A stretch of DNA of 64,000 bases, taken from NCBI GenBank assembly GCA_005408345.1, contig SEMN01000053.1:1612750-1676749 (forward strand), read 5' to 3'. This DNA comes from Macquaria australasica (lineage: Eukaryota; Chordata; Actinopteri; Centrarchiformes; Percichthyidae). This document shows positions 21,416 through 39,087 of this stretch, in pieces; position 1 is the first letter of the stretch, and every line of letters starts with the position of its first letter. The notes below the pieces were generated by a model. That model was not told the origin of the DNA, did not search any database, and saw only the letters and a program-made list of their open reading frames with translations. Made by a program: the position numbers and the translations under genes.

Positions 21416-24400
21416 GGTCCATTAGGAGGGTGTGAACTGTCTGTGATTCTGTGAAAATAAAATCTGATCATCTCACACCCTGCAGCCTCTCTGGTTGTTC
21501 CTTTGCAGGCAGAAATCCAAAGTCATTTCTATTTACTTTCAGTCAGCTAAATTCCTCACAAGTTCTCATGCTGCCGCTTTAAGCCATGATGTCGCCGCAA
21601 AATAGCCTAGAAACCAGCCTAATTGGTGTTGCAATGTGACCTCCTGTGTCACACTGAAGCCCACTGTGCTGTGAGTTTGTCTGGCTGCTTGCGTTTGTTT
21701 AGGAATGCAGCGCATCTCTGTATTCCCACTGGGCCTCGTTTATTAATTTTTCAGCATGTTTGCTACATTAAAATGAGCTGAATTACTGGGTGTAGTAAAT
21801 GAATGCAGAAAACATCTCATTGTTATTGTCCATGTTATTGCTCATTTTATTTTCTCCTGCCACGTTTCGCTGCCTCAGCCTCAGGTTCCTGCATTTTTTC
21901 CCCCCTTAAAAGCTTTATTGTGTGTGTCCTTCCTTGTCCTCTCAGCCACACTGGTGGTGTTTGAGTCAGGGTTAGGTTTGGCCAAGATGGTCTGTTATGT
22001 CTTTATAATGTGACATTTTGTGTCTCGTTTGCTTAGATTTTTAAATAGTGGAAATAAAGTAAAATAAACATTCAGATCACATAGTAAAACTGGTAGGTTG
22101 TTCATTATATCAACTTTACAGCCAGTTGTTGGTAGCTGCTACCAGCATTTTCTATGTGATCGTTTACCAAATTAGCCATCAAATCAATGTCTACAGGCGT
22201 ATAATTGTTGTTTTTCTGTCAATTAGATACAGCTACAGTGCACCTGTAGCCTTGTGCTCATACCCTGACATGTACTGTACAAACAAATGCTTGTTAAATT
22301 TGTGATAGCCTAAACTGCCTCGCTGCATCGCTTAGGATTATTTTTTTGTTCAAATTCTGCATTCTTGATTGAAGCTGCGCTGTGCAGCATAATCTAATCT
22401 GCCCTCATATGAATGAATTACATATACTTCTGGACATTAACTAGGATAATAAGCTCTCACTCAGTGGATTTATTTAGTTTCACAGCAATAGTATTACATT
22501 GATTTTATATTTGCTATTACATGCCTTGCTTTGAGCAAAAAGTTCATCTGCTTTCAAACATGTTCTGGCTTTTACTACCTGGAACTAAATGTTGCTAACA
22601 AACAATGCAAACTTCTTACTCTTGCAGTATGTTACTCAACTCCTACTAACTGGAGCTGTTTTTGTCACCTAACAGCATTCGCTCATTATCCATCCAGGAT
22701 GTGGAGCTGATCTGGCCTCAGCAGTTTCAGTGACAGGACTCTTTTAGACAAATGGCTCTGCTTTTCCAGTCTGGTCATGTAGAGACAGATGAGACAAACA
22801 GAATCACTTAGCCAGCTAGCCAGGTACTGTACTGTCTGTGTGCTGATTCACCCGACAGATGCACAGCCACACTCCACTGAGACTCGTGTATTCCTAATTT
22901 TATCTAGCCTGCTCGAGACCTGCGCACAGGCATCTGCATTGTTGTGTATGGTGCGTGCATGTAGCTGTGTGCACGCTATTCTTCAGTTTTTTGTGCACAT
23001 GCTTGTGTGTGTTTGAGTGTGTGTGTGTGTGTGTGTGTTATGTAAAGTACACCCAGGTGTCTCTCTGAGCTGTGATATAACTGTAATGTTAGTAGGCTCA
23101 CAGCTGGGAGGGGTAGATAACTACCTGTGTGTGTGTGTGTGTGTTCGTGTGTGTATACAGATTCTTTCAATGTTCTCTGCACTCTGGATCTGTTCTTAGA
23201 TAAGCTGATTATAATTGAACAGGACTCCCATTTGACCTTGTGATGGTGTAAAGTTTTCTCAGGGAAACTGACCAAATAGCTCTTAGTTAGAGGCCTTGAG
23301 TATATCTGACAGTGTTCACACCATTAGCTCTCTGATCACAGGCTTATCTTCAAAAGACCCAACTAAAGCAAAATTGTGTTCAGTCTCTGTCCCTGCATTT
23401 AGTAAATGTATTTACAAATCAGAACATCACAAAGTTCTTAACAATAAAAAATAAAAAAAATACAAGAACAGACGTAAAATGAACAGGTAGCTGTGTTGTA
23501 GAGACAGTGGAGATGGTCACAAAGTCTTCAGTGTTTGTGTTAGGAAGGTTCCTAACTGAATGAATTGACCTGGAAGTATCTATGTTGCAGTCACGATATG
23601 AAGTGATAAAATTCTCTTGCTGCTAATTAACCTCTTCAATCCCACTTTCACTGGTACGACAGTCGGTACAAACTCATGCTGTGCAGCCAAACATTTTTCA
23701 AACCCCTGTATCTTTATTTTAAATTCTACTGGAGATCACAACATTTCTAAATATACCAAATATGTCAGGTTGAATTTTGGAGAAATCTGTATAAAATGAT
23801 GCACAAGAAATCCAGAGTATGTTACATTTCGGTGGAGAAATAAAAACAAGGAGTCTAGGATTTGAATATTTCATGCAGTGCAAACATATAACTTCAATGA
23901 ACAACTGGAACGCTAACAAAAATGAAAGGAACCTGGATATTAAGGGGTTAAATGTGCTGTCTTTCATATCTTCTTTACCTGTGGTATCTATTCTCCTACA
24001 AATTCCTTCTTTATTGTTGCTTGACCTCCTGATGTTTTCAATTAAGGTCAAATTGGTTAGAAAATGAAAAAGGGTATAATTTGATTAGACTAATAAGATA
24101 CAGCCAGTGTTTTCTTGATGCAATTTTGCATTTTTGGCAGCTCCAAGAGGCAACAAATGTCTGGTGAACTCAATTATCCAGAAATTGTAAAACACCATGT
24201 CAGTAGACTGTTCACTTCTCAGACATTAATATCTTCTCCCTGGTGGCTGCAGGAAATGAGAAATATGTTTTTTCCAACAGCTTCAGCCACTGTTGGCGAG
24301 TACAGCTTTGTTGATGCTGTTAGGAGCAATTTTGTATTCTGCTCTTCAGTTTTGATGGTTATGCTGATATGACTTCCTACCAGTGCACATGCTCAGCACC

Positions 24401-26290
24401 AGAATGCTAATAACCTGAACAAGCAGGGTGAATCTGCAGTTTCTCAATGTGTTTTATTGTATAGTGGAGTCATTCTAAACCTAGTCATAACACACCAACG
24501 CACGCTTATCTGTGACTTTGTATGTGTGTGTTTCAAAGTCGACTAGCTTTTATTTTATTTACCGTGAGTGGATATATGCATTTGGACGAGACAGAGGAGA
24601 GATAAAGATACGAAGCAAGCCGTGCAGAACAGAAAGAAAAGAGACCGAAAACTGAAAATGGCAGATAACGACTTTCCCTTTGTTTGTTCCACTCTGTGTG
24701 CAAGTGTGTGTGTGTGTGTGTGTGTTTATTAAAGATGTTCCGGAGTAACTGTATCTTTACTGATGTCAGGGGTCAGACCCTGTTGTCCTCTCCTGCAGAG
24801 GTCAAACTCATAATCCCCTTCTTCTTTGATGTTAAGGTACCCTCAGTCTCCTCCTCCCCCTCCTGCACCTCCCCCTGTTGCCTCTGCCACAGCACACCAG
24901 GAGAATGGCAATTTTTCATCTCCCATCTTGCTGCCTTCCTCGCTCCCTGTGACTGTTCTGTTCTTTCTCCTCCGCTCTTTCCGTCTGGCTTGCCTGCTTT
25001 ATTGCCTGCTTTCTCCCTCTGCCCTTCACTGTACCCCTCCTCTCTCTTTAACCAGACGGTTTCACAGAACCAATATTTTCAGCTTTGAACGCGCATCTGT
25101 CCTCGTCCAGGTTTGCTCGGAAGGAATGTCGGTCTGTTCCTCTGTCTCCCTGCCTTTCTGTCTGTCTCTGAGTGCTGAATAAAGCAAATAGCTCCTTTGG
25201 AAGAACCTGTAGAGAGCTCAGAGCTGTGTTGTATAAACAGTCTGCTGGAGTTCAAGTTCTGCTGTCTGCCCAACAACAAATCCACTTGTCTGTTTCTCTC
25301 AGAGGAAGCAGATTTTTTTCACCATTGCACAGCGGAGGTCATTTCCCCATGGCCAATTGTTTTACAAATTCACAAACTCAAATTCACTTCAAACAACTTC
25401 TCTGCTCTGTTATCTTGTTTCACCTCTCTTTTCTCTCTTTGTATGTTTTCTGCTCTCTCTCTCTCTCTCGTGCTGCCAAACCTGATGGATTCCCACTTAA
25501 AGTTCTTTCTGAGCAGACAGATAGAGTGCAGGTGTGTCAAGGCCATGGGCGTCAAACAGGTGTGTGTTTGCAAGAAAGTGTGTTTGTAAGAACTGTAACT
25601 CTGGGTGCACATGTGTGTGTCTGTGTGCGCTGTACAGACAGTCTGGGGGCGTGTTTTACCGGAGGCTGTGTTTTAGTTTTAGCTCTGACATTAGTGACTC
25701 TCAAAGTGCCCCTCAAAGTACAAACTACTACCTCTGTTCCCAATAAATGAATAACCATGCTTCTGCTCGTGTGTCCCTGCATGCATGTGGCTTTGTGCAG
25801 CAGTATATGTGTGCGCATGTGTGTGTATTTGCATGAAAGCTTGTCTATTGGCATGCTTCAGTTTAATGTTACCAGTTATACTCTCTCTCTAAACTAATAA
25901 AAAACAAGGTTTTACATAATCTCTTCTTTTGGTTAAGTGTGTGTAAGTGTGTGCAATCATTGCAGCAATGGAATAGCCATGAGTCTGGGAATGTAGCTCC
26001 TTCTTTCAGCCAAAGAGCATCATGTAACTCCGGTATTTTACTTCTCAGACAGAAACAGTTGTCTCTTTTTGTATGTGACTCTGCATTCTGACTCATGGGT
26101 GGTTTGATATCCGCTGGCTGGAGAAACACTTAGACAAACAACACTCTCTGCGGGGAAGGTTTGTCTCTTGCAGGAATCAATGGCCTGCTTAGAATAACCA
26201 TCTTTCATCTGAGTTTCATCTTCAGCATTTGCAGAATTTAAACCCAAGCTGCAATCTGCTCTGTCAGGAAAAATGGAACTGCAATATTTT
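21411..26290. other. intergenic, no gene recognised
   Basis: About 4.9 kb of mixed sequence with short TG runs near 23,019-23,038, 23,126-23,145 and 24,703-24,724 and a pyrimidine-rich part at 24,840-25,470. Open frames of up to about 190 codons (25,172-25,750) lack domains, are rich in Ser/Leu/Cys from CT and TG repeats, and have no splice context. Confidence 0.6.
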
Positions 26291-26298
26291 AGCTTGAA

Positions 26299-31300
<5,002 letters not shown>

Positions 31301-31519
31301 TATAGTTTGATATTTTGGGTGAAAAAAAACACACATTCTCTTTCTTGCCGGGAGTTAGATGAGAGGATTGATATCTTTCTCACAATTGAGTGGTAAATAT
31401 GAAGTTGGCTCCAGCTTCATATTTACTGTACAGACATGAGCGTGGTATCAATCTTCTCATCTAATTATGGACAAGAAAGCTGATAAGTGTATTTCCCAAA
31501 ATGTAGAACTATTCCTTCA
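31301..31519. mobile_element. MITE-like repeat family A, copy 3 (near-complete palindrome)
   Basis: The left half (TAGTTTGATATTTTGGGTG, TTAGATGAGAGGATTGATAT, GGTAAATATGAAG) pairs with the right half (CTTCATATTTACTG, GTATCAATCTTCTCATCTAA, CCCAAAATGTAGAACTATTC). The centre TGG-CT-CCA lies at 31,406-31,413, so the two arms of about 105-110 bp have almost no spacer. An RNA copy would fold into one long hairpin. Confidence 0.8.
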
Positions 31520-32689
31520 ATCCTCGGCAAGTTCTATCTGCTGTAGTTCTCTTACAGTAATACTGTAGCGTTAGCAACTTTAAATTGCTTCTAAGTCCAG
31601 CTTCTAAGTCATCTACAGTCTTTGAAGGCGCAAAGAAGGGGGGAATCATTTAAAGAAATGACTGAAAAAGATACAATTGAAAAGATTGAAGTGGCAGCCT
31701 CCCGAGAAGCACGTCTACCCTCGCTACATTTGCCCAGACTGATGACATTCACTCCTGTGAAATGACAAAGAGGAGGATAAAAAGGTAGGAATTGAGATCA
31801 TCTCTGAATGGGAAAGAGATCCAGGTGGCAAACTGAAGTGAATGCATCGAGTGGTTTGCAGTTTTCTTAAACATTAAGGGATTCAGTTTGTATATTGGGG
31901 GATCAGACTAGACTTTGTTGTCAACATGCATGTCAATAGAACTTTATTTATTGCATGTTGACACTGCAAACTCTTGTAGCTATAAACATGAGTCACTTTC
32001 AGTGGCTCTATAAAATCTTTTCACGATATGAACTCTGAAGTGGCTTAAACATTTTATGAGGAAATGTGATTATTGTTGCTATAATTACATTTGTTGTACA
32101 TATTCTGGTGGTTCTTTAATAAGTGATGAGTCCACATCAGTAACAGTGCTGTGATCCAACAAGCGATTTTTCACATTGTGTTTCCCGCAATGAAAAATAA
32201 TCATCAGCACAAGTCTGATCCAGATCCTGTGTTCCTCTAACAAAACAACTTCTCTCTGTCTGTTTTCATGTGTGCGGCCAAGCCTGAGCTACCAGCTATC
32301 CACCACATAAAGAGAGAGAGGATCTGTGGGACATCCTGGAGAATTTCCTGTTTGTGGCGTTTCCTTTGCACTACCAACACATCAGCAGCCCGGCCGTCTG
32401 TCTCGTGAGGGCCTGTGCATACGTTCAGTGGGTGAAAACAGTATGTGTGTGTCTGTGTCTTACATGTGCACACTCTCATTATCTATACATGTGGATGTGT
32501 ATTTACGTGCTTGTGGATATTTGGGCGCTCGTGAGTGTGTGTGTGTGTATTTTATGGAGGTTTCTGGCTTTACTCTGCCTTTCATTTAGAGTTCGGCTGT
32601 TTCGCTCCCATTGTAAAATCTATGCAGTAACTGGATACACATGTTATCGCAACTTTCTATAGGGAAAGAGAGGGAGCAGGAGAGAGCGT
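31520..32689. other. intergenic, no gene recognised
   Basis: Mixed sequence without coding homology. It contains a perfect 11-bp inverted repeat at 31,920-31,962 (GTCAACATGCA and TGCATGTTGAC, 21-nt spacer). Confidence 0.6.
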
Positions 32690-33172
32690 AGTAGTACCCA
32701 GCCTCAGCACAGCCCTTACACAAGCTGGACCAAACAAAGAACAAGAAAAGTACACCGACCATTGGACCACTATAAACTTCAATGCGGTTTAAAAATGATT
32801 AGACAATACCAAGTGGCGGATTATCTGGGCACCATGAGTGGCCAGGAACTGAGAGAGACATTAGCAGTCTGGGCATTGAGATTGGTGGACACAGACAAAC
32901 CTGGCAACCCAGAGAAAACAGACTGTCAGTTCTGCCAGCAGCAAGAGGTAGAGACAGAGCAACTCTTCCTGCTACACTGCAGCGTTTATAAAGACAAGTT
33001 CTCTGACAAAATAAACCTCAAATACAAGGAATTCAACACATTCAACCAAGACAAAATTGCCATTGTAATAGAAGCAGCAAAATATCAGAGCATGTCACAG
33101 CCTGAGAGAAAACCACTGGAACAACACATGAAACTGTATACAGGTCTTTCAAAATCTGACCCCTGGTTTTGA
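32690..33172 (+). pseudogene. possible non-LTR retrotransposon ORF2 C-terminal fragment
   Basis: A 136-codon open stretch from 32,762 to 33,172 contains CQFCQQQEVETEQLFLLHC, a C-x2-C-x13-H-C pattern followed by a Lys/Phe-rich helix. This resembles the zinc-knuckle region found at the C-terminus of some LINE ORF2 proteins, preceded by an Arg/Leu block (LRETLAVWALRLVD). The frame seems to extend upstream to about 32,690. No RT or endonuclease domain is attached, so it would be a 5'-truncated relic. The family is not identified; it could also be a chance open frame, though its amino-acid composition looks protein-like. Confidence 0.45.
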
Positions 33173-34130
33173 TTGTTTTAAATCTGTTTTCTTCTGTGGT
33201 TCTCACCATTACCATTACTTTCAACTGTTAAGCAATAGGCTACCTCATCTACTTATATTGTATATTTCAGTCAGAGACACTTGCATCAAGAAATTCATTT
33301 ATAGCAAATGGTTTTACAGTAAGATTTGGCATAAAAAGCTCTGTTCTTCGAGCCTTCAAAGAATGCGAGCAGCAACAACAATTCTGCTGGGAGAACTAAA
33401 CTCCTTAAAATACATGAAAATTCAATCTTAGTCAAATCAGTAATACCAAAAATATCACATAAGGAGATTTAGGTGGCAGAGGGAGTTGTGGAGCAGTAAT
33501 CAGCGTTGGCATGAACGTGATACTGAGTCAGATTATAATGGCTGCGCTTCATACCTGTATGCATATGATTGGATGTTACCAGCCACAGCTGCTGTGAATG
33601 AGCCAGTGATTGTGAAGCATGAATGAAACAGCTGAAGCTAATCAGCTAACGCAAGCATGACTTCAGCGCTCTGCCTGAACCAACGCCATGCTTCATTCTA
33701 TTTTTTCTATTTTTTGTAATGATCTGCTTGTAACAATTGTTTTCTTAATTGTACACTAATAATAGAGTTGTAAAGTGTATGTCTTATAGTGTATATAGTA
33801 CAGTTATGTTCAAACCATTTATTTTATTTTTTTACATGAATCGTTGTAATTTAAACCTTGTACAACATAATACATATGAACAAAAAAAAAATGAAGACAG
33901 AAAAAACCTGGAAGTGACATTTTTTTCTTGTTAAATCTCCTCTCTTCTCTTCATCTCTGTTACCCTTTATCTCTACGTTTCCTCCCCTTTCCTCTTACTA
34001 GACTTGACGAGCATTACACTGTCCTTTAATGTTGTGGAAGAGAAAGAGGAGTGGAAGGATGAAAGAGAGAAGATGTTCCATTCCTTCGGGATTAGGCTGC
34101 TTTATCTCACAGCAGACACATATGCACTGG
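33173..34130. other. intergenic, no gene recognised
   Basis: AT-rich sequence following the possible LINE fragment; its first part may be that element's 3' UTR, but no tail repeat or duplication was found to prove it. Confidence 0.5.
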
Positions 34131-34132
34131 CC

Positions 34133-34177
34133 TGCACACACACACACACACACACGCATGCACACACACACACGCAT

Positions 34178-34252
<75 letters not shown>
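34133..34252. repeat. (CA)n microsatellite with GCATG interruptions
   Basis: A CA run of about 120 bp is interrupted by GCATGCA at three points, giving a compound pattern. It accounts for overlapping His/Thr and Cys/Val open frames on the two strands. Confidence 0.93.
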
Positions 34253-34254
<2 letters not shown>

Positions 34255-35453
34255 TGCACAGACATACAGAGCCAGCCAGTGTGTATGTTCCCAAAAGTCA
34301 TGAACACAGCATCAGATGTGATGTGATTATTACTGGACAAGGATAATCCTGCGTGTGTGCGCATGCATGCTCATAGGTCTGTACTTATTTAAGTGTGTCT
34401 CTGTGTGTGTGCTGAACCATGTGTAAATGTCCAAAACCTTGCGAAAGATAGCACTAATCCCGCTAAAGAATTACATCGACCTTACTTTTCATCCTTCTTT
34501 TCAAGCTCCTCATCCTCTCTATCATGCTCTCTTTCTCCACTAAACCTCTTTTCATGTCCTTCTTCCAGTTCCTGGTCATTCTCTCTTGCACGTCATCCAA
34601 ATCTACTTCCCTCTCAATGGCTTGAAAGCATCAGGCGATTTCAGGATGGCTGTGGTCTTTGGCTGCGAAATCCCGTGTCACATCTGATGATTTCAAACAG
34701 CATATCACCCTGTCCAGTATACCACAGAGCAAACAGAAGCCCTTCAAAAATGGTTCGAAAGACACTCATCTGAACTCTCATTATGGATATGTCTATGTGG
34801 ACCTATGCTGTGTTTTTCATCTAACTCTCGTCTTCTCTCTCTCTCTGGTTGGTTGTCTGAAGCACCCTACCTAGATGCTGGCTATTATGATTAGCCCAAT
34901 AGTATAATAATGTTTAACTGAACTCAAATTGAATTTACTGTAAGTGTTTTCTCTACATCAGCGACTCACTGTTGGCTTGCCAGTTGTGCATGCTCAGCTG
35001 TCCCTTGGGATTTTTGCTAAAATAAATATCCAACAAAAATTTGCACTCACTTGAACAGGATCTAATGGCAACGTTTTCAGTGTTTTTCTCCCAGCATCAG
35101 AGGATTTAGGCCAAGTACATTGAATTTGCTGGTTCTCGTTCAAGAAAATTATTTGTGCCTTCAGCTGTGGAATTTCATTGTTTTGCCAAAATGTGCCTCA
35201 GCACCAAACATACTGAGAACCACTGGTTTGGTTTTATATGGTATGAATTACAATTACTACACCTCATCAATCCCTATATTTACTTTGTGGGGTCTGTTTG
35301 CCTCCTGTTTTGGCGAGTAGGTCATGCAGAAACTGCGCAGTGTGAATTATTGTATGTGAATGTGTGTGTGGCACCGATCACTTCACACCACAATGCTGAA
35401 ACACTCCCCTCTTCACTCCAGCTGGTCAAAGATTACAGAGCATGCCCTCCACC

Positions 35454-35488
<35 letters not shown>

Positions 35489-36485
35489 CCCCACCTTGCC
35501 CACTGACATTTGACACACGCTCACTTCACACTCTGCCTTCGAATGCAGCCTGAGGGGTGAAGTCTTTATTATTTAGCTTGTAGGAAAGAGCTGAGGACAG
35601 AAAGGTAGAGACAATCAGTGATGATCAAAGGTCCTGGGACTGCAGGCAGGATGTTTAAACAGAGTTGATGAAAAATTCATGTTGCAAGGTTGAACTACAA
35701 AGCAATGATTCTCCGTCTTGACTTCTTCAGATATGCTCTTTGTTATATTACTGCGATGAGATGTCTGACAAAAACACAGTCAGGTGGAAAAATAAGGTCA
35801 CTTAGGAGAGGCCGCCTGGGCAGGATTCTGAAACCATGTCCACACAAATATGGATAAATCTGGAAGTGCTGTTTATGTGTTGAAAAGATCCACACAATTT
35901 TTCTCTAAAAGTTTCCCACACATACTGACATGCAATAGGCCTAATTACAGAGAGCACAAGACACTGCAACTTACGTAAGAAAACACAAGCAAATACAGAT
36001 GACTAGGAGCTGGGTTATGCTAAAAAAGAACAAGTTGTACGATTTACCGTCCGACCACGTTAGAAGGCAAAAGTGTGTGTATGGTTGTTTGAATGGCAAC
36101 ACTTGAATGTGGGGCAAAAAGCAGACATCACAAGCAGATAATAGTTTTGCATGAATTGGAGAAATATTGGACAAATTAAGATTTTGTACTGATGGTGGAG
36201 GTAGATGAAAAGTGACAAGCAAAGTTATTCAATTAAACCCTGAGGGGGGACATGAGTGTGTGCATCGACAACACATACATCATCTTTCACAAAATGCTAC
36301 AAATAAATGAAACACAAGCGAATTAAGAAACCCATTCACCAATTTCACACAATTATGCAGCATAAAGAAACATGCTGCAAATACAGAAATGCAACACATG
36401 TGTTGAGCTCTTTTTGGCCACCATTCAGAACTGTGGGAAAACACTTAAAATCAACCACATCATTTGAGTTGAGTTTTCTAATGTG
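34253..36485. other. intergenic, no gene recognised
   Basis: Mixed sequence with a 30-bp (CA)n at 35,456-35,487. No coding or RNA gene was recognised. Confidence 0.6.
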
Positions 36486-37770
36486 TGATGTGATGTCCTG
36501 CTCTCAACAGTAAGCAGGCTGCAGACACAACACCCAGATGCCCTCCTCGTCATCTCTGGTGATTTTAATCATGCCCCTCCGTCTTCCTCTCTACCCACAT
36601 TCACTCAGTATGTTACGTGCCATACCAGAGACAACAGAATACTGGACTTATGTTATGCCAACACCAAGGATGCATACATCTCATTGAGTCTCCCCCCCCT
36701 GGGCAGATCTGATCACAACCTTGTGCATCTCAGGCCTGTCTACAGACCTCTTGTGCGCAGGCTGCCTGCTGTCCCACGCACAGTGAAGAAGTGGTCTAAC
36801 GGAGCAGAGGATGCTTTAAAGGACTGTTGACAACCTTACAGACTGTCTGACGGACTACATAAACTTCTGTGTGGAAAACACCATCCCCACTAGGACTGTA
36901 CGTTGTTTTGCTAACAATAAACCCTGGATTACTCCTGATATTAAGGCTCTCCTCAAGGAAAAAAAGAGAGTTTTTGTATCGGGTAACAAGGATGAGTTGA
37001 AGAGAGTTCAGTGAGAGCTAAGGAGGAGGATCAGGGAGGGGAAAAACAGCTACAGGAGAAAGTTGGAGAATCAACTGCAGAAAAATAACACCAGAGGAGT
37101 TTGGAAGGGCCTTAAAACCATCTCGGGCCATATGGACTCCAAGCCCTGGCCTGCGGAGGATCAGAAGTGGGCAGATGACCTGAACGTATTCTTCAACAGA
37201 TTCGATCAGGCATCTACCCCCCCCCCCCCGCCCCGTCTCCTCTGCAACCATCATTACCATCTACCCTCCCTGCCTACAGCCCTCCCCCTCCCTCATCTCA
37301 CCACTCATCACTCCCCACAGCCCTCAGCTTACAGCCACTTAATACACCCACACCACAGCCTGGGCTGGGCCCATCTCCCCATTTCACACCCGCAAACACC
37401 CCCATTCAGCCCCCATGCTCTCTACAAGCTCAACTGGACTGTTCCTCACAACATCCCAGGTGAGAAACGAACTGAGGAAGATAAGGGTGGGGAAGGCGGC
37501 GGGCCCAGACGGCATCCAGACTTCTGAAGTCCTGTGCGGACCAGCTGTGTGGGATTGTTGAACACCTGTTCAACCTGAGTCTGAAGCTGGGGAGGGTGCC
37601 AAAACTGTGGAAAACATTGTGTCTGGTTCCTGTGCTGAAGACCCCACACCCCAAGGACCTCAATGGCTATAGGCCAGTGGCATTGACCTCTCACCTGATG
37701 AAGACCCTGGAGAGACTGGTTTTTGTTCACCTGCGTCCGCTGGTGAGCCCATGTATGGACCCTCTGCAGT

Positions 37771-38424
37771 TTGCCTACCAACCTGGCATTGGGGTGGATG
37801 ACCCCATCTGTCATTTACCTACTTCAAACATCACTCTCTCACCTAGAAAAAGCTGGAAACACTGTGAGGATCATGTTTTTTGATTTCTCCAGTGCTTTTA
37901 ACACCATCCAGCCCAGGATTCTGGGGGACAAGTTGGAGCACGCTGGGGTGGACCATCACCTGGCAGCATGGATCCTGGACTACCTCACAAACCGACCACA
38001 GTATGTGAGGTTACAGGACTGTGTGTCTGACACACTTCTCTGCAGCACAGGGGCTCCACAGGGAACCGTTCTGGCGCCTTTCCTGTTCACCTTCTACACA
38101 GCGGACTTCACCCATAACACTTCGAACTGTCACCTGCAGAAGTTCTCTGATGACTCTGCCATCGTCGGCCTCATCACCAACGGGGATGATGGGGAGTACA
38201 GAGAACTGACACAGGGCTTTGTGGGTTGGTGTCAGCAGAACCGCCTCCAAATCAACGCGTGTAAAACCAAAGGGCTGGTGGTGGACTTCGGCAGGCGCAA
38301 ACTCCCTCCACCTACACCAGTGAACATCCACGGAACGGACATTGAGATTGTGAGATCGTACAAGTATCTGGGTGTTCACTTGAACAGCAAACTGGACTGG
38401 TCAGAGCCGTCTCTTTTTGCTTAG
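37771..38424 (+). pseudogene. reverse transcriptase core fragment of the Rex1-like element
   Basis: This is the longest intact stretch of the LINE, about 217 codons. It contains the RT palm motifs FDFSSAFNT and FSDDSAIV (a variant of F-x-DD), plus the downstream thumb-type LQINACKTKGLVVDF. It begins and ends at frameshifts: the upstream RT fingers are in another frame (37,596-37,883) and the C-terminal part resumes at 38,460-38,657 (VVASAILYGVTCWASGIS). Confidence 0.85.
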
Positions 38425-39061
38425 GAGACTAAGGTCTCCTGAGGACTTTCTATGACTCTGTGGTGGCATCAGCTATCTTGTATGGGGTGACCTGTTGGGC
38501 CAGTGGCATCTCTTCCAGGGATAGAAAGAGACTGGACAGACTGATAAGGAAGGCCAGCTCTGTCCTTGGATGCCCTCTGGACCCAGTGGAGGTGGTGGGA
38601 GGCAGGAGAATGGTGGCCAAGCTATCATCACTACTGGAGAACACCCGCGGTGTCTGAAGGAGAGGTACCGTAGGTCCTTCCTGCCTGCTGCTGTCAGACT
38701 CTATAATCAGTACAACTCCCGGTAATCTACACTTGACTGTCAGTGTGCAGACTATTCGTTACTATACTTCATCTGCTGCTGTGCATTATCTTCATACATA
38801 TATTATATTCATGATGTTATCTACTTCATATGTTGCTGTGAAATATTTTTCATATACATGTATATTATATATGTGCAATATTTTTATCTTATCTATTTGT
38901 TCATACTTACAACTGCACTCAGTCACTCTATTATTTATTTCTGTCTATACTGTGTATAGGACTATTTTTCTATTTTTCTATTTATTTTTATTGTATTTCT
39001 ATATATGACACTTTTGCTGGCTGCTGCAACGCTAAAAATTTCCCCGCTGTGGGACAATAAA

Positions 39062-39087
39062 GGCTTATCTTATCTTATCTTATCTTA
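39062..39087. repeat. (TATCT)n tail of the LINE
   Basis: Tandem TTATC/TATCT units form the 3' terminus used by Rex1-type elements for target-primed reverse transcription. No clear target-site duplication was found. Confidence 0.8.

Larger units (their letters stand above)
36490..39087 (+). mobile_element. Rex1-like LINE retrotransposon, truncated and mutated
   Basis: A non-LTR element starts inside the apurinic-type endonuclease domain (motifs SGDFNHAP, DNRILDLCYANTKDAY, GRSDHNLV at about 36,550-36,725) and ends in the tail TATCTTATCTTATCTTATCT after AATAAAGG at 39,056. The reverse transcriptase is recognisable (NGYRPVALTSHLMKTLERLV; FDFSSAFNTIQP; APQGTVLAPFLF; FSDDSAIV; YKYLGVHLN) across about 37,450-38,410. 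Breaks include an apparent deletion with frame loss near 36,826, a stop at about 37,013, and frameshifts near 37,530, 37,805 and 38,405. Full elements of this type have EN-RT in one ORF of about 900-1000 codons as I remember. The TATCT tail and EN-RT layout fit the Rex1/Babar group of the CR1/L2 superfamily; assignment to another L2-like family is possible. It is not functional. Confidence 0.85.

Noticed and set aside
25172..25750. 192-codon open frame in the intergenic region
   Set aside because: Ser/Leu/Cys-rich composition comes from CT and TG repeats, an overlapping frame is equally open, and there is no domain or splice context.
34133..34252. Regular interrupted CA array resembling a CRISPR-like repeat pattern
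   Set aside because: It is a compound dinucleotide microsatellite with no distinct spacers, in a vertebrate genome.
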